From Paulinella micropora (Eukaryota > Cercozoa > Imbricatea > Euglyphida > Paulinellidae), in the NCBI GenBank assembly GCA_019918135.1, contig WBZZ01002117.1:62001-126000 (forward strand): a stretch of DNA of 64,000 bases, given 5' to 3'. This document shows, one piece after another, positions 39,275 through 49,134 of this stretch (positions are counted from its first letter, which is position 1; each line of letters starts with the position of its first letter). The notes under the pieces were generated by a model. The model was not told where the DNA came from. It did not search any database and saw only the letters and a program-made list of their open reading frames with translations. Position numbers and translations under genes: made by a program.

Positions 39275-40200
39275 GCGCAAAAAAAAACAGCAGGGAATCA
39301 AGAAAGAGAGAAAAAGACGAACACAACAAGATAGATAGCTGGACAGATGAAACTACAGCGGGAGGTGGATAAAAAACACACGTTTACAAAGGAAAAACAT
39401 GGGCGCACACACACAGCCGAATGCGACAGAAAAGAGGGCAATGAATTTGGAAAAAAAGAAGAACGAGAAGGAACAGAACATACACACACACAATCGACGA
39501 TACGCACACACAATCGACGATACACACGCAATCGAAGATACACACACACACAATCGAGGATACACACAAATGCACACACAATTCGACACACACACACACA
39601 AATTCATACACACACACATAAATCACGCACATAGACATGCACAGAATCACAAACGTCGTTGAGACAGGTTGTACCTTTGCAAAACGATACACAAACGATT
39701 TTTGAGTGATGCAAAGGCGGCCCCCCCTCTTCCATTCGTACGTAACCCCGTTAAAGTTACACAATGGTGCCAACATTGGGTTTGCCCAATGGGCTTTTTT
39801 GGCTTAACATCGAGCTCAATGATGTGGGCCTCAAGTTGGCCCCCTCCCTTGTTGGATCTCACTCACCAATCGCGGAACTACAGCCGTTTTGCAAAAAGGT
39901 ACACCCTGTGCGTCAATGCATATCGTATCGTCGACTGTGTGTGTGCGTATCGTCGATTGTGTGTGTGTGTATCTGTGTGTGTGTATCTGTGTGTGTCTGC
40001 GATTGTGTTTGTGTGTGTGTATCTTCGTGTGTGTGCGTATCGTCGATTGTGTTCTTCGTGTGTGTGTATCGTCGATTGTGTGTGTATCGTCGATTGTGTA
40101 TCTTCGTGTATCGTCGATCGTGTGCATCTTCGATTGTGTATCGTCGATTGCGTTTCTGTTGCTGGTGTGATGATGTCGTTTTTTTTGGCACCAACGCTGC
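39275..40200. repeat. long imperfect inverted repeat of CA/TG microsatellite with CGTCGATTGTG motif
   Basis: The left arm (about 39475-39625) repeats CACACAATCGACGATAC; the right arm (about 39930-40145) repeats its complement GTATCGTCGATTGTG. Inside these, TGTACCTTTGCAAAACG (39671-39687) pairs with CGTTTTGCAAAAAGGTACAC (39885-39904). CATTGGGTTTGCCCAATG near 39774-39791 sits at the centre. The whole could fold into a cruciform. ORFs through it are low-complexity artefacts. Confidence 0.75.
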
Positions 40201-40223
40201 CTTGCCATCATTTCTGTAGTCCG

Positions 40224-40559
40224 ATGGCGTTGCGTCCTGATCTCTACCTGCAAGACGTCACTGGCAGGTTCTGCTGGCCCGTCGCGGAAAAACTCTACCC
40301 AGTGGATCCTGACCTGTATTATGCCCAACCAGACAGATTACCTAGGGAGTTCGGCCACCTCAATTTCCAAGACGTGTACGAACAGCTCCTTGCCCCCTAC
40401 GGCTACTACCGAGTTTACAAGAATAATACTCAAGTGTGGATTAGAGTCTACTGGCGAGGCCCCGCGCCGTCGCCGCTGTACTATCGCGACGAGAACCCAG
40501 TGTGCCCGTTGTGCTTTCTGCAGCTCAACGAGGTGTGCGAGGCTCGCTGCTGCCAATAA
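40224..40559 (+). CDS. 111-residue aromatic-rich protein with C-terminal Cys motif
   Basis: From ATG 40224 (MALRPDLYLQDVTGRF) to TAA. Rich in Tyr, Phe and Trp (YEQLLAPYGYYRVYKN, VWIRVYWRG). The C-terminus has CPLCFLQLNEVCEARCC, a possible zinc site. AATAAATAAA overlaps the stop and may be the polyadenylation signal. TTTCTGTAG just before the ATG could be a splice acceptor for a 5' exon. Family unknown. Confidence 0.6.
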   Translation: MALRPDLYLQDVTGRFCWPVAEKLYPVDPDLYYAQPDRLPREFGHLNFQDVYEQLLAPYGYYRVYKNNTQVWIRVYWRGPAPSPLYYRDENPVCPLCFLQLNEVCEARCCQ

Positions 40560-40690
40560 ATAAAAAATCTCACCTTTTCAAACATAAAAATTGTTACAAT
40601 CCCCTTTCAAGGCAAAAAAACTTTTTAATACAAGCCGTTGCAGTCTTACGCCTTCACGTCGTAAACAAACGCCTTCTTAACAAAATAGAA

Positions 40691-41305
40691 TCACTGGGCG
40701 TTGACTTCCAGGTGGCTGGTCAGGGCCGCGGCAAAGACCGTCAGAGCCACCAGCAAGAAAACGGCAACGAGCCCGACCCCAAGCCTCTTCTGGTTCCAAG
40801 ACAGTCTACGTTTGTCAGGGTTTCTTTCCTCGTCCCTCAAGCAAGCTAAAAGGACTAGCAACAAGCAGATCGAGACAGAGGAAAGACTAAGAGTGGCTAT
40901 GTAGGCAGCGTCATTCATGCAGCGCACCTCTGTCACGTACGGGAAGTTCGTGGCACAGGGCGTGCTTGGGTCGCAAGTCAGGCGCCAAGACATGAACAGG
41001 TCCTGATTGAATCCGCGGAGCAGTCTGACCCGCTTTTCGTACGTACCCCTTTGCTTGTGCAAATGAATGTTCCAGGTCTTTTGCTTGAAAAGCCAATACG
41101 AGTTCGGTCTGTTAATCCCGGCCCTGAACTCGAGCTTGGCGTGCGCTACGCTCGCGTTCGACAGCTTATCTAAAGGCAAGGCCAGGCTGTACGACCTCAG
41201 GAACATGCAGCTGGGGTAGCGAGAAAAGGGCTCTATCGCACCCAACGTTTGTGGCGCGACCGTCGCTACCGCCGCGCAAGCTAGCAACAACAGCGCCGGC
41301 CGCAT
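40691..41305 (-). CDS. type I-like membrane protein with signal peptide and C-terminal transmembrane segments
   Basis: 204 residues from ATG 41305. Signal peptide MRPALLLLACAAVATVAP, then an ectodomain of about 120 residues with several Cys and one NAS glycosylation sequon. Two hydrophobic segments follow (YIATLSLSSVSICLLLVLLA and VGLVAVFLLVALTVFAAAL), separated by a basic loop (RDEERNPDKRR). Likely a viral envelope or host-membrane protein. Divergent from the LRR gene. Confidence 0.65.
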   Translation of the reverse strand: MRPALLLLACAAVATVAPQTLGAIEPFSRYPSCMFLRSYSLALPLDKLSNASVAHAKLEFRAGINRPNSYWLFKQKTWNIHLHKQRGTYEKRVRLLRGFNQDLFMSWRLTCDPSTPCATNFPYVTEVRCMNDAAYIATLSLSSVSICLLLVLLACLRDEERNPDKRRLSWNQKRLGVGLVAVFLLVALTVFAAALTSHLEVNAQ

Positions 41306-41535
41306 TTTTTTCTAGGCTGCGTTCCTTTCTCTTTCTTTTTCTTTGTAGTTTTGGGGCAGGAGGGGATTTGGCTCCCTTGGGGGGCGCGGGGAATGGGGCG
41401 CGGTGGCCCCCCCCCCTCCCAACTTTTTCCAGCGACTGCCGCCCCCCCCCCCCCCCCACACATCCTCTCCCCCCCCCCCCCCCGCCGAAAAGAAAAGCGG
41501 GGAGACTCTTTTTTAAAGTAAGCCCGGAAATCCTC
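41306..41535. promoter_or_regulatory. divergent promoter region with three C runs
   Basis: C runs at about 41405-41417, 41441-41457 and 41468-41483 between the starts at 41305 and 41536. Same pattern as other divergent regions in the window. Confidence 0.4.
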
Positions 41536-43164
41536 ATGTCTGCAGCAGCACCCCGACCGCACAAGCACCGGCGCCTCAACCCGGCAGAGCCGCCCACGCT
41601 CTTGACTCTGCCTGCCGACGTCTGGGAAATAGTCTGCGCCCTGGTGGCCGATAACCCCCGCTGGCTCTACGCGGCTTGGTCGTTGGTGTGCAAGCAAGCC
41701 CAGAGAGGCCCAGCCCAGTTTGCTGCCCTGCGTCTCAATTCAGACGGCCCCGACGTCCCCGCGGCCCGCTGGCAGGAATGGCAAGCAATCACGCAGTTAA
41801 CCATCACCGGAACAGCGGCGGCCCGCGTCTTGAGTGCTGTCGGGGGAACGCACGTACAGACGCTGCTGCTGAAGGGCACCATTACCGCGCAGGACCTGCG
41901 CGAAACAGTGCACCTCCAGGGGCTGCGGGCCCTGGGCCACGACGTCCCGGACACCACAGACAGCGACCTCGAGCCCACGTTAGTGCCGTCCGATGACTGG
42001 CTCAACCTCCGCCAACCAGTGGACGGCGACGCGCTGGCACAGTACTAACGCGCGCGCCGGGCCCCCTTACACACCTTGCTTTTGGGACGGAGACATCTGA
42101 CCACTAACCTGTGCGAGGCCATAGGCAGCCAAACTGAGCTGCGCCAGCTAAAAGCCTGGGCCTGCAGCGCCGCTACCTTCGGCTGGCTCGCAGCCCTGAC
42201 CAAGCTGCGCTATCTGGATCTTACGGACTGCATGCGACTCACTGACGCCGCGCTCGTCAAGCTGTCCGCCATGTCCGGCCTGGAGGAGTTGTCTTTGCAA
42301 GGTTGCACCCACGTGACCATGGACGGGCTGGCCGCACTGTCCCGCCTGCGCAAGCTGCGCTTCCTGGACCTAGGTTATCTGCCACGCTTGACTAGCCTCT
42401 CGTTCCTCGCGCAAATGTCTGGGCTCAGAAAGCTGCATGTTCACAACTGCAACCTGGACAATGCCGCGCTGGAAACGCTAAGAAACTTCGGGCAATTGCG
42501 GGTCTTAGGTCTCGCGGGCAACCGCCAGACCGACGAGGGGCTCGGCCATTTGTCCACGCTGTACAAACTTACGAGGCTCGATCTGAGCTTTTGTCGGCGG
42601 ATTAATGGGCTGGCCTCTCTGGCCACCCTGCCTGAGCTCACGTCTCTCAGCCTCGAAGGCTGTACCTCAGTGACAAGCCTGGGGGCCCGGCCCCTGCCGC
42701 CTAAGCTGCAGAACCTAAACTTAATGTTCTGCGAAGGTTTACGGGACGATAGCCTCGCACAAATGGCGCACCTGGCACACTTGCAGCAGTTAGATCTCAC
42801 TGGCTGTTCCCTGCTCACTTCCGCCGGGCTACGGCACCTAGCCGCCTTGCGCAGTTTGCAAAAGCTGAATCTGTTCCTTTGCTACCGCATCCAGGACTTC
42901 AAAGGTCTCTCTGAGCTCAAGGCGCTCACAGACCTGGTGCCGGAGAGTTGCCAAACATCCAACAACCAACTTGCCTACCTGCCGCCTAACTTGCAACGCC
43001 TGGATCTCACCTATAACCAAGCACTCACTGACGGGGCGTTCAACTATTTAGCCAGCCTGGCAGGGCTGCAAAGGCTACGTATTCAAGGATGTCCGGCCAT
43101 CACACAAAAGGCGGTTCTTGATTTCAAAGCCCAACGACCTCTGCTGAGCGTTGTGATTAATTAA
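41536..43164 (+). CDS. F-box/leucine-rich-repeat protein with in-frame TAA
   Basis: Starts at ATG 41536 (MSAAAPRPHKHRRLNP). Residues about 25-60 form an F-box-like helix set (LLTLPADVWEIVCALV, then AWSLVCKQAQ). A TAA at 42046-42048 interrupts, but the same frame continues to 43164 with about ten AMN1/Skp2-type LRRs: LRYLDLTDCMRLTDAAL, LEELSLQGCTHVTMDGL, LQQLDLTGCSLLTSAGL and others. The sequence just before and after the TAA is also LRR-like, so the stop falls within one gene. F-box/LRR proteins recruit substrates to SCF ubiquitin ligases. Paralogous in design to 51075-52118. Confidence 0.7.
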
Positions 43165-43946
43165 ACAGACACTCCAGAAAAAGAGCCAGCACCAATTTTT
43201 TTGCTTTAATGTTTTTTAAAAAAAGAACGGGTCCGTTGCAGCATCACCGCCAGGACTTTCCTGTCAAAAAAAAAATTTAAAAAAAAGGAGCAGGGACCGG
43301 ACTATCGGCGGGGGTGGAATAGGGGGAGAGTGGAAAGGAGAATTGAACCGCTTGGTCCCCCCCCTTTTTCAAAGCATCCTTTCGATGCTGCGCCCTCCTG
43401 TAATACGGAGCACACGCGTCCGCCGCCTTGGACAGGCGTTCGTCTGTCTTCGTAGGACGAGAACGCGTGTGTCTTGCCAGTGCGCTCGGGGGATCGAACG
43501 CGTTGGTCACCAGCCTCACAGACGAGGAGTGCTACCTCTACTGACGAATTCTCCCACATCCAATCGTCCTCTAGATCTACCATCCGCGGATTATAATACA
43601 AAGGGATTCTGGTGCCGGTAATGCCAGAGTTATGCGTATTTCCGTAGTCAACGGAAAAGGTGCAGGAAAAGTGTAAGAGGGGGGGGGGGGGGCACCGCCG
43701 ATAACGTAGCTGCCTAGAATCAAGAAGGGGGGGGGGGGGGGGGCCGGCGGCGCCGCCGCTCTCCCCAGTGCGTCGTCTTGGGAGACAAGAATGGCGGGGC
43801 CTACCACAGAACATGTTGAAGGGGGGGGGGGGGGGAAATGGTGCGACGCCCCCCCCCCCCCACACACCATTTCCTCTCTTGCCGTTTCCGTCCAAACCTC
43901 TCCCCTCCGCACACCCGACCGTGCTTTTGCAAAATCACAAAACTGG
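43165..43946. other. intergenic region with G and C runs
   Basis: AT-rich up to 43290, then mixed. G12-13 near 43679-43692, G16 near 43727-43743, G12 near 43820-43833 and C11 near 43849-43861, upstream of the nuclease. No convincing gene. Confidence 0.4.
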
Positions 43947-45055
43947 ATGTGGACGCGGCTGGACAGCTTCCTGGCAGCCAATCGAGAAGAGGCGGACGTC
44001 CTCGCACGACTCAACAAGCTGCCGACCGACGGCCAAATTTCGTTCGACGCGGGCCCTCACGTCTACCAGCTGGCTGCTTCTGCCGGGCAGCGTGTCGTCG
44101 CTGTACGGCTCCTTCTTCCCGCCCTTCCCCCAAGAGGCTGCCCTGCGCAGCGTGGCCTCGCGCCGCGGGTGCAGCACCGAGGAGATCGCCAAAGAGTGGG
44201 ACGCGGGCCGTGACCTGGGCACCAAATTTCATGCCTACGTCGAGTACTGTTCCTTTTCTGCTTGTCGTTGCTTTTGCTGACACAAGAGTTAGAAGCCCGC
44301 TTGGTTTTTGTAGGTACTTCTACAACAGCGTGGAGCCAGCAGTGCCCGAGCTGGCGCCGCATCGTCTTGGTCCAGAGTTTGAACAGTTTTGGCGCTTTCA
44401 TCGCCGCATTGTCCTGGCGCGCGGCTGGATCCCGTGGCGCACGGAGCTGCTGCTCTTCTCGCGCAAACACCTCCTGGCGGGCTCGTGCGACATGTTGTTC
44501 GTCTGCCCCAAGACGAATGGCCTAATTCTGCTTGACTGGAAGCGATCGAAAAAGATACGGAAGGAACCGTTCCGGCGCGGGGAGACGGGGCTCAGGGTCT
44601 GCGCGGATATGTTAAATTCAAACTACTGGAAGTATGCCATGCAAATAAATCTGTACAAGATCTTGGTGCAGTGGCAGACGGGCCGACGTGTCGCAGGCGC
44701 GTTCCTGGCGTGTTTCCACCCGAACCAGCAGGACTTCGAGCTCCATGACGTGCCTGACTTGCGGTCGAAGGCGCTGCAGTGCCTGGCGATCCGGCGGCAT
44801 AATCTGGCGCGGCTGCACACCTAGGCCGTGACGGACTGGCTGGCGGCGCCACCATCCAGCGACGCAAGTTCTGTGCAAACGCACCTGGACTACGTGGACC
44901 TGTTGGCGGGGCGCGACGTCGGCCAGCACAAACCCGCTGACCCCGAGTGGCGTGCGGGCTGGCCCGCGCTGTGCCAGGAGATACGTGACGCGACCCAAGT
45001 GCAGCTGCGGCCGGAGGCCGCGGCGTTAGACCCGAAGCTCGGCATCTCTCATTAA
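43947..45055 (+). CDS. YqaJ/lambda-exonuclease-like PD-(D/E)XK nuclease, spliced, one frameshift, in-frame TAG
   Basis: Likely start ATG 43947 (MWTRLDSFLAANREE). Blocks of the viral YqaJ family appear in order: ISFDAGPHVYQL, YGSFFPPF, STEEIAKEW, DLGTKFHAYVE, FYNSVEPAVPEL, LLAGSCDMLFVCP, LILLDWKRSKK (Asp and the D/E-x-K core), NSNYWKYAMQINLYKIL. A one-base frameshift lies between 44070 and 44093. A 70-nt intron at 44244-44313 splits the conserved Glu-Tyr region. TAG at 44822-44824 is followed by 76 more codons in frame (DWLAAPPSSDASS) to TAA 45055, possibly a C-terminal extension. Such enzymes resect DNA for recombination in large DNA viruses. Confidence 0.75.
44244..44313 (+). other. predicted spliceosomal intron (70 nt)
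   Basis: Begins GTACTG, ends TTTTTGTAG, with a CTGAC branch-point-like sequence near 44276 and a pyrimidine-rich body. Removal joins HAYVE to YFYNSVEP, reconstituting the continuous helix expected in YqaJ-like nucleases, in frame. Confidence 0.8.
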
Positions 45056-45130
45056 AAACACAGAAGAAGGCCTAATTTCTTTTAATAACTTTTTTTTGCG
45101 GGAGGGGGGAGGCGCGGCAAGCCCCCCTTC

Positions 45131-45955
45131 TCAACCTTTCGGACGAGTCTTTTCCTCTTCGATTTCCTGCCGCAAACGCGCCAGAAAGGCTTCGACCTCG
45201 GCCGGCCCTCGGGGCGGCCAGTGCTGTTGTGCCAGCAGGGTTTGTGCTTGCCGAAATGGCAGATATTGTTCTAGCATGCACAGGTCGAGGTTTAGAGTGC
45301 CCAACCCCTGCCTGCCGATCTCGTACCCAGAGCTACCCTCCCCGATCTCCGAGGCATACTTACGAATCCACGCAAAGAGCTTGCCGTCGTCTTGCGGCTC
45401 GCTCCAGACCTTGTAGCAAGCCAGGTAAGTATGGTACATCGGCATACACAGCCATTTGGCCTGGCTCAGGACTTGTCGGGCGTGGTGGGCCAGTCAGGCG
45501 ATGTCGTTGCGGACAGTGGCAGAGCTACCGAAGCATTCTTTGATGTGAATTGAGAACCACTTTTTGTCTGAGAAAGCCTCCCGAACATACCACCACGGCT
45601 TCAGATCGCACTGCCGGGCACGACAGTGGCTTTGCCACTCCAGGTGAGCGTTGACCTTGAGGCCCTCGTCGAAATACGTGCGCAACGTCTTTTGAGCATC
45701 GTTATCCTGCGTGCTTGCCGCCTCTTTGGTAAGTCCCAGCTTGTTGCTAAGAAATGACTTGAATTCGGCGGTTTTCCAAGGAGGTCCGGGAGGCAGACCC
45801 GCATTCCAAAAATTGACTGGCGCGCTACAGGTGGCGCCCGCGATGAAAGCCAATTTCTTGTGCTCGCAAGGTGTCTGCTTGCCGGCCAAAAACGTTTCCC
45901 AGGCTTCTTTTTGTGTTTCATGGACAAACACGGCCCAGTCGGCCTTGTTTTCCAT
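45131..45955 (-). CDS. unknown 274-codon gene interrupted by in-frame TGA
   Basis: From ATG 45955 (MENKADWAVFVHETQ) the frame runs 153 codons to TGA at 45494-45496, then continues in the same frame with protein-like sequence (MYHTYLACYKVWSEP, then FLARLRQEIEEEKTR) to TGA 45131. Trp-rich helical segments throughout (WFSIHIKEC, WQSHCRARQC). No domain recognised. The uninterrupted second half argues for a single nonsense change or recoding. Confidence 0.5.
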
Positions 45956-46208
45956 TTGGCGCTTTTTTACTCTTTACAGAAGAAGATCCAACTACTACTA
46001 CTACTCCGTGGCTCCAAATCCTGCCCCCCTCTCCACTTTTTTTCCGCCTGCAAGAAAAGAGAGAGAGAGAGAGAGAGAGCAGGAATTGGAGAGAGGAAGT
46101 GGAGGCAGGGCGGGGGGGGGGGGGGGAGGGAGGGAGGGGCCTCGGGAAGGGGGGGAATCGACCTCGGCCGGCTCTGCAGGGAAAGGGCCAAGCAACAGTT
46201 TGTGCGCC

Positions 46209-47159
46209 CTAGGCAGAGTTTTCACAGGGATTGGGCTGAGCCTTGGACAGCGGAGCTGCCTGCTCCACGGGCATTACGCGCCTCCGAGCAAAGGTGTTTA
46301 AGGAGCCCAAACAGGCAAGTAGTGCACGCAGTCTGCCCTCGGGCCACGCCGCAGCCGGTCGCGGCAGCGTCGCTACCGTCTCAGCGGTCGGCACGGACGG
46401 TGGTTCCGGCGGACCCTGCAAGAGCTGCAGGGCTACCAGACAGCCGTAAGCCAGCACGGGCAGCTGCGCGGCCAAGCACAGCACCTGCCAGGCAAGAATT
46501 TCCGCACGGCCGCGCAGCAAGCAACCCGCTACAAGCCCGAGCCAGACCACCCAGTAGGCCGCAGAAAACAGGCCGCAGCACAGCACCGCGCGCCAAACGA
46601 GATCTAGCCGGTGTTGGATGTCTAACAACCTCGTGTGAGCAGCCGCTAAGGCCCGCAGCACGCGCACCCTCTGGGCGTTGCGCAGCAGCAGCCACCCGCC
46701 GTACGTGTGTCCCAGCAGCAAGAAAGCATGCAGTGGCGCAAAACTGCGCAGCGCCATCGAAAGGACAGCAGAGCCAAGGCCAAGACACAGCCTGGCCACA
46801 GGCCTGCCCACTGCTTGGCCGCGGGGTCCCAGGAAAGCCAGGCCGCACGGGTATTGCTGTAGGCAATCCAACCAGCAGTGCCAACACAGCGGGAGCAGAG
46901 TAGCCAGAAAGAACAGCCGCCACAGCTGCGACGTGGCGGGGTCCGAAATCAGCGCCGCACAGATCGTGTACGCCGAGCACCAGACCAAGACCCTGACCCA
47001 GATCGACACGGCTTCGGGTGGAAAGGACCGAACTCGCACCAGCAGAAACGCTAAGAGGAGCCAGACCACGACACATACAAGGGCGGTGCCGCCGGCCAGA
47101 ACTAGCTGTGGCACGGACGCGCCGTGGGGCCACTGGGCCAAGCCCTCGGCTAAAGGCAT
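46209..47159 (-). CDS. multipass membrane protein (about seven segments)
   Basis: 316 residues from ATG 47159. Hydrophobic segments occur at about 17-42 (LVLAGGTALVCVVVWLLLAF), 52-72, 80-98, 122-150 (LGSAVLSMALRSFAPLHAFL), 185-215 and 222-248 (WQVLCLAAQLPVLAYGCLVA), with basic loops between. The soluble Pro-rich C-terminus ends NPCENSA. No signature of a transporter or receptor family is clear. Likely a viral or host-derived membrane protein. Confidence 0.55.
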   Translation of the reverse strand: MPLAEGLAQWPHGASVPQLVLAGGTALVCVVVWLLLAFLLVRVRSFPPEAVSIWVRVLVWCSAYTICAALISDPATSQLWRLFFLATLLPLCWHCWLDCLQQYPCGLAFLGPRGQAVGRPVARLCLGLGSAVLSMALRSFAPLHAFLLLGHTYGGWLLLRNAQRVRVLRALAAAHTRLLDIQHRLDLVWRAVLCCGLFSAAYWVVWLGLVAGCLLRGRAEILAWQVLCLAAQLPVLAYGCLVALQLLQGPPEPPSVPTAETVATLPRPAAAWPEGRLRALLACLGSLNTFARRRVMPVEQAAPLSKAQPNPCENSA

Positions 47160-47426
47160 TTTTTTGGGGCTTGGCTGGCGACGGTGCTGTTTAGAAACAA
47201 CAACAAAAAAAAAGTAGCGGGCGAGAGAGAGGGGGGAGGGGGTGAGGAGTGCCTAGTACGCACGGATTTTGATTACAGTTTGGCAACACAAAAAACAAAG
47301 AAAATCCACCCACCCCCCCTCCCCGGCCTGGTAGTGTAGTAGTTTGCAATTTGTGTTTTTTTTAGTGAAAGTAACCATTCGGACCAGCCACTTCTCTCTC
47401 CCCTCTCTCTCTCTCTCTTTTTAGCC

Positions 47427-48400
47427 ATGAGCGCTTCCAAACCAGGCGAGGGAGGCCCAAACCCTCTTACTGACATAATGCCTGATGACGTACTGAATGG
47501 CACACTGTCAGGATTCCTAGCTGGCATAGACTTCGCGACGTTAGCGGGAGTGTCGAAAGAACTGAAAACGTTCAGCGAGGAAGCCAAGAAGAAATTCGAG
47601 ACCGGTGCAAAAAGCCTTAGCCGAGGCTACAAACTAGGTGAGGATTTTAAAATGCCCGTCCAGGAATTCAATAAGGAGTTTAAGCTGGTTTTCCCTCACC
47701 TTCCAGGGCTGTACGCGTACATCCAAGCATACGCAGACGCAGAATGGGGGTCCAATGTGTCTTTGTACCTCAAACGCGATGGCGTTGAACGCATAGCAAA
47801 CTTTGCGCAAAAAGATTTTGGCAACATGGTTTCGACCAACGACGAGGGGCTGGAGAACGAGATCAAGAGGTGTATCAAGGAGTTTGCTAGCTTTGAGAAG
47901 TTCAAAGCGGTGTGTGAGAGGTTGAAAACAATCAAGCCTGTCCAGAAAATTGAGGCCAAGGCAGCAAGACCTCGACAACCTGGCAAAGAACACGCGAGGC
48001 CGGCAGACCCGCGAGAAATGGAGAGGAGATTCGAGGCCGAGGCCAAAAACCTTAGCCGACAGTACAAGCTAGAGGATGGATACTTTTTTGACAGGCCCGT
48101 CAAAGAATTCAATGAAGAGTTTAATGGCTTTTCTCTCCAGTGCTGCTTGCATACATCAAAGTAGATACAAGCACAGACGATGGATGCTCTGTGGCTTTGA
48201 ACCTCGAAGACGATAAAGCGAATAAGCTAAAAACATTTGAGGAAACAATCTTCGGCGAGATGACGACCGAGAATCTGGAGGAGTCGATCAAACGGTGTAT
48301 CGAAAAGTATGCCAGCTACGGGATGTTCAAAAGGGTGTGTGCTGAGAAGTTGGGGACAAATAAGACCGTCTGTCCCAGGTGCAAAAGAGACAAGCGTTGA
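47427..48400 (+). CDS. F-box-like protein with two copies of an unknown domain; one frameshift
   Basis: From ATG 47427, preceded by a CTCTCT tract. An F-box-like start (LTDIMPDDVLNGTLSGFL, then LAGVSKELKTF) leads to a domain running from KFETGAKSLSRGYKL to KRCIKEFASFEKFKAVCE. After a linker a second copy begins (RFEAEAKNLSRQYKL). The frame shifts near 48128-48145 and this copy completes in another frame (SIKRCIEKYASYGMFKRVC), ending CPRCKRDKR. The internal duplication makes the frameshift certain in position. Substrate-adaptor role for SCF is inferred. Confidence 0.55.
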
Positions 48401-49134
48401 GTCCAGCAGCGCTTGGTTGAGGCCTGTGTGATTCGGCAGATGAGCAATACTAATTTTAAAAAAACAAAAGGAGACGGGAGGAACAGTGTTTTAAGCTGGT
48501 CTCCGGCACTAAAAAAGAGAATGGGGTGTGTTTTCTTTCCTCCTCTTCCTTTTTTTGGTTGTAAATACTGTGCAACATAATAAATCGTCGCAAAAGGATT
48601 TTTTTTCGGTGCCAATTTTAATATTTTCCTTCCTTCCTTCCTTCCGGTTGGGGTTGCGGGGGGAGAGGGCTACGCGCCGCGGCAGGAGGCAGGCAGCCAG
48701 TCGGCCCGTTTCCGGCACGACAACTCCAGCCACTTCGGTGCATTGCCGAGAGCGGGCAGCACGCGCGGTCCGCGCGCTCAGATTGCCCAGGCACGCCCCG
48801 CTGAAGGCCAGGCGGGGCGCTGGTCAGGCGGCCAACGTCTGGTTAGAGCGCCCCGAAACACTTGGTCCAGGCTCATGACGCGCGATCGATGCCGCAATTT
48901 GCGGTCCTTTTTGTCCGCGCTGTGCGACACAAGCCGGCTTTTGCGGCCGCGTGTATAGTCTTCCCAACAAATAAACGGGAAGGGGGGGGCCGCCAGGGGG
49001 GAAGACCGCGAGAAAACAGAAATGGCGACGGGGGGAGGGCCGGAGAGCAAAGGAGACTGTCCCGACCGCCGAGAAACAGCCAAAGCAAAAAGTGTTGCTG
49101 GCCAGGAAAAAAAACATAGAGTGTGCACAGAAAG
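48401..49134. other. intergenic region with duplicated 3' segment
   Basis: 48506-48650 is a diverged copy of 50335-50475 (GAGAATGGGG, then CTTTCCTCCTCTTCC and GTCGCAAAAGGAT). CTTCC repeats lie near 48628-48645. G/C-rich DNA with a G8 run lies near 48980. Fragmentary protein-like sequence at 48690-48860 is too broken to call. Confidence 0.4.

Noticed and set aside
39347..40219. Thr/His-rich and Cys/Val-rich ORFs on both strands
   Set aside because: They are readings of CA/TG microsatellite arms of an inverted repeat, not genes.
5553..45496. Alternative genetic code with TAA or TAG read as Gln
   Set aside because: TAA, TAG and TGA all occur as internal stops and all serve as normal ends of intact genes; R2 homologs do not require Gln at 5553. 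Recoding at specific sites cannot be excluded.
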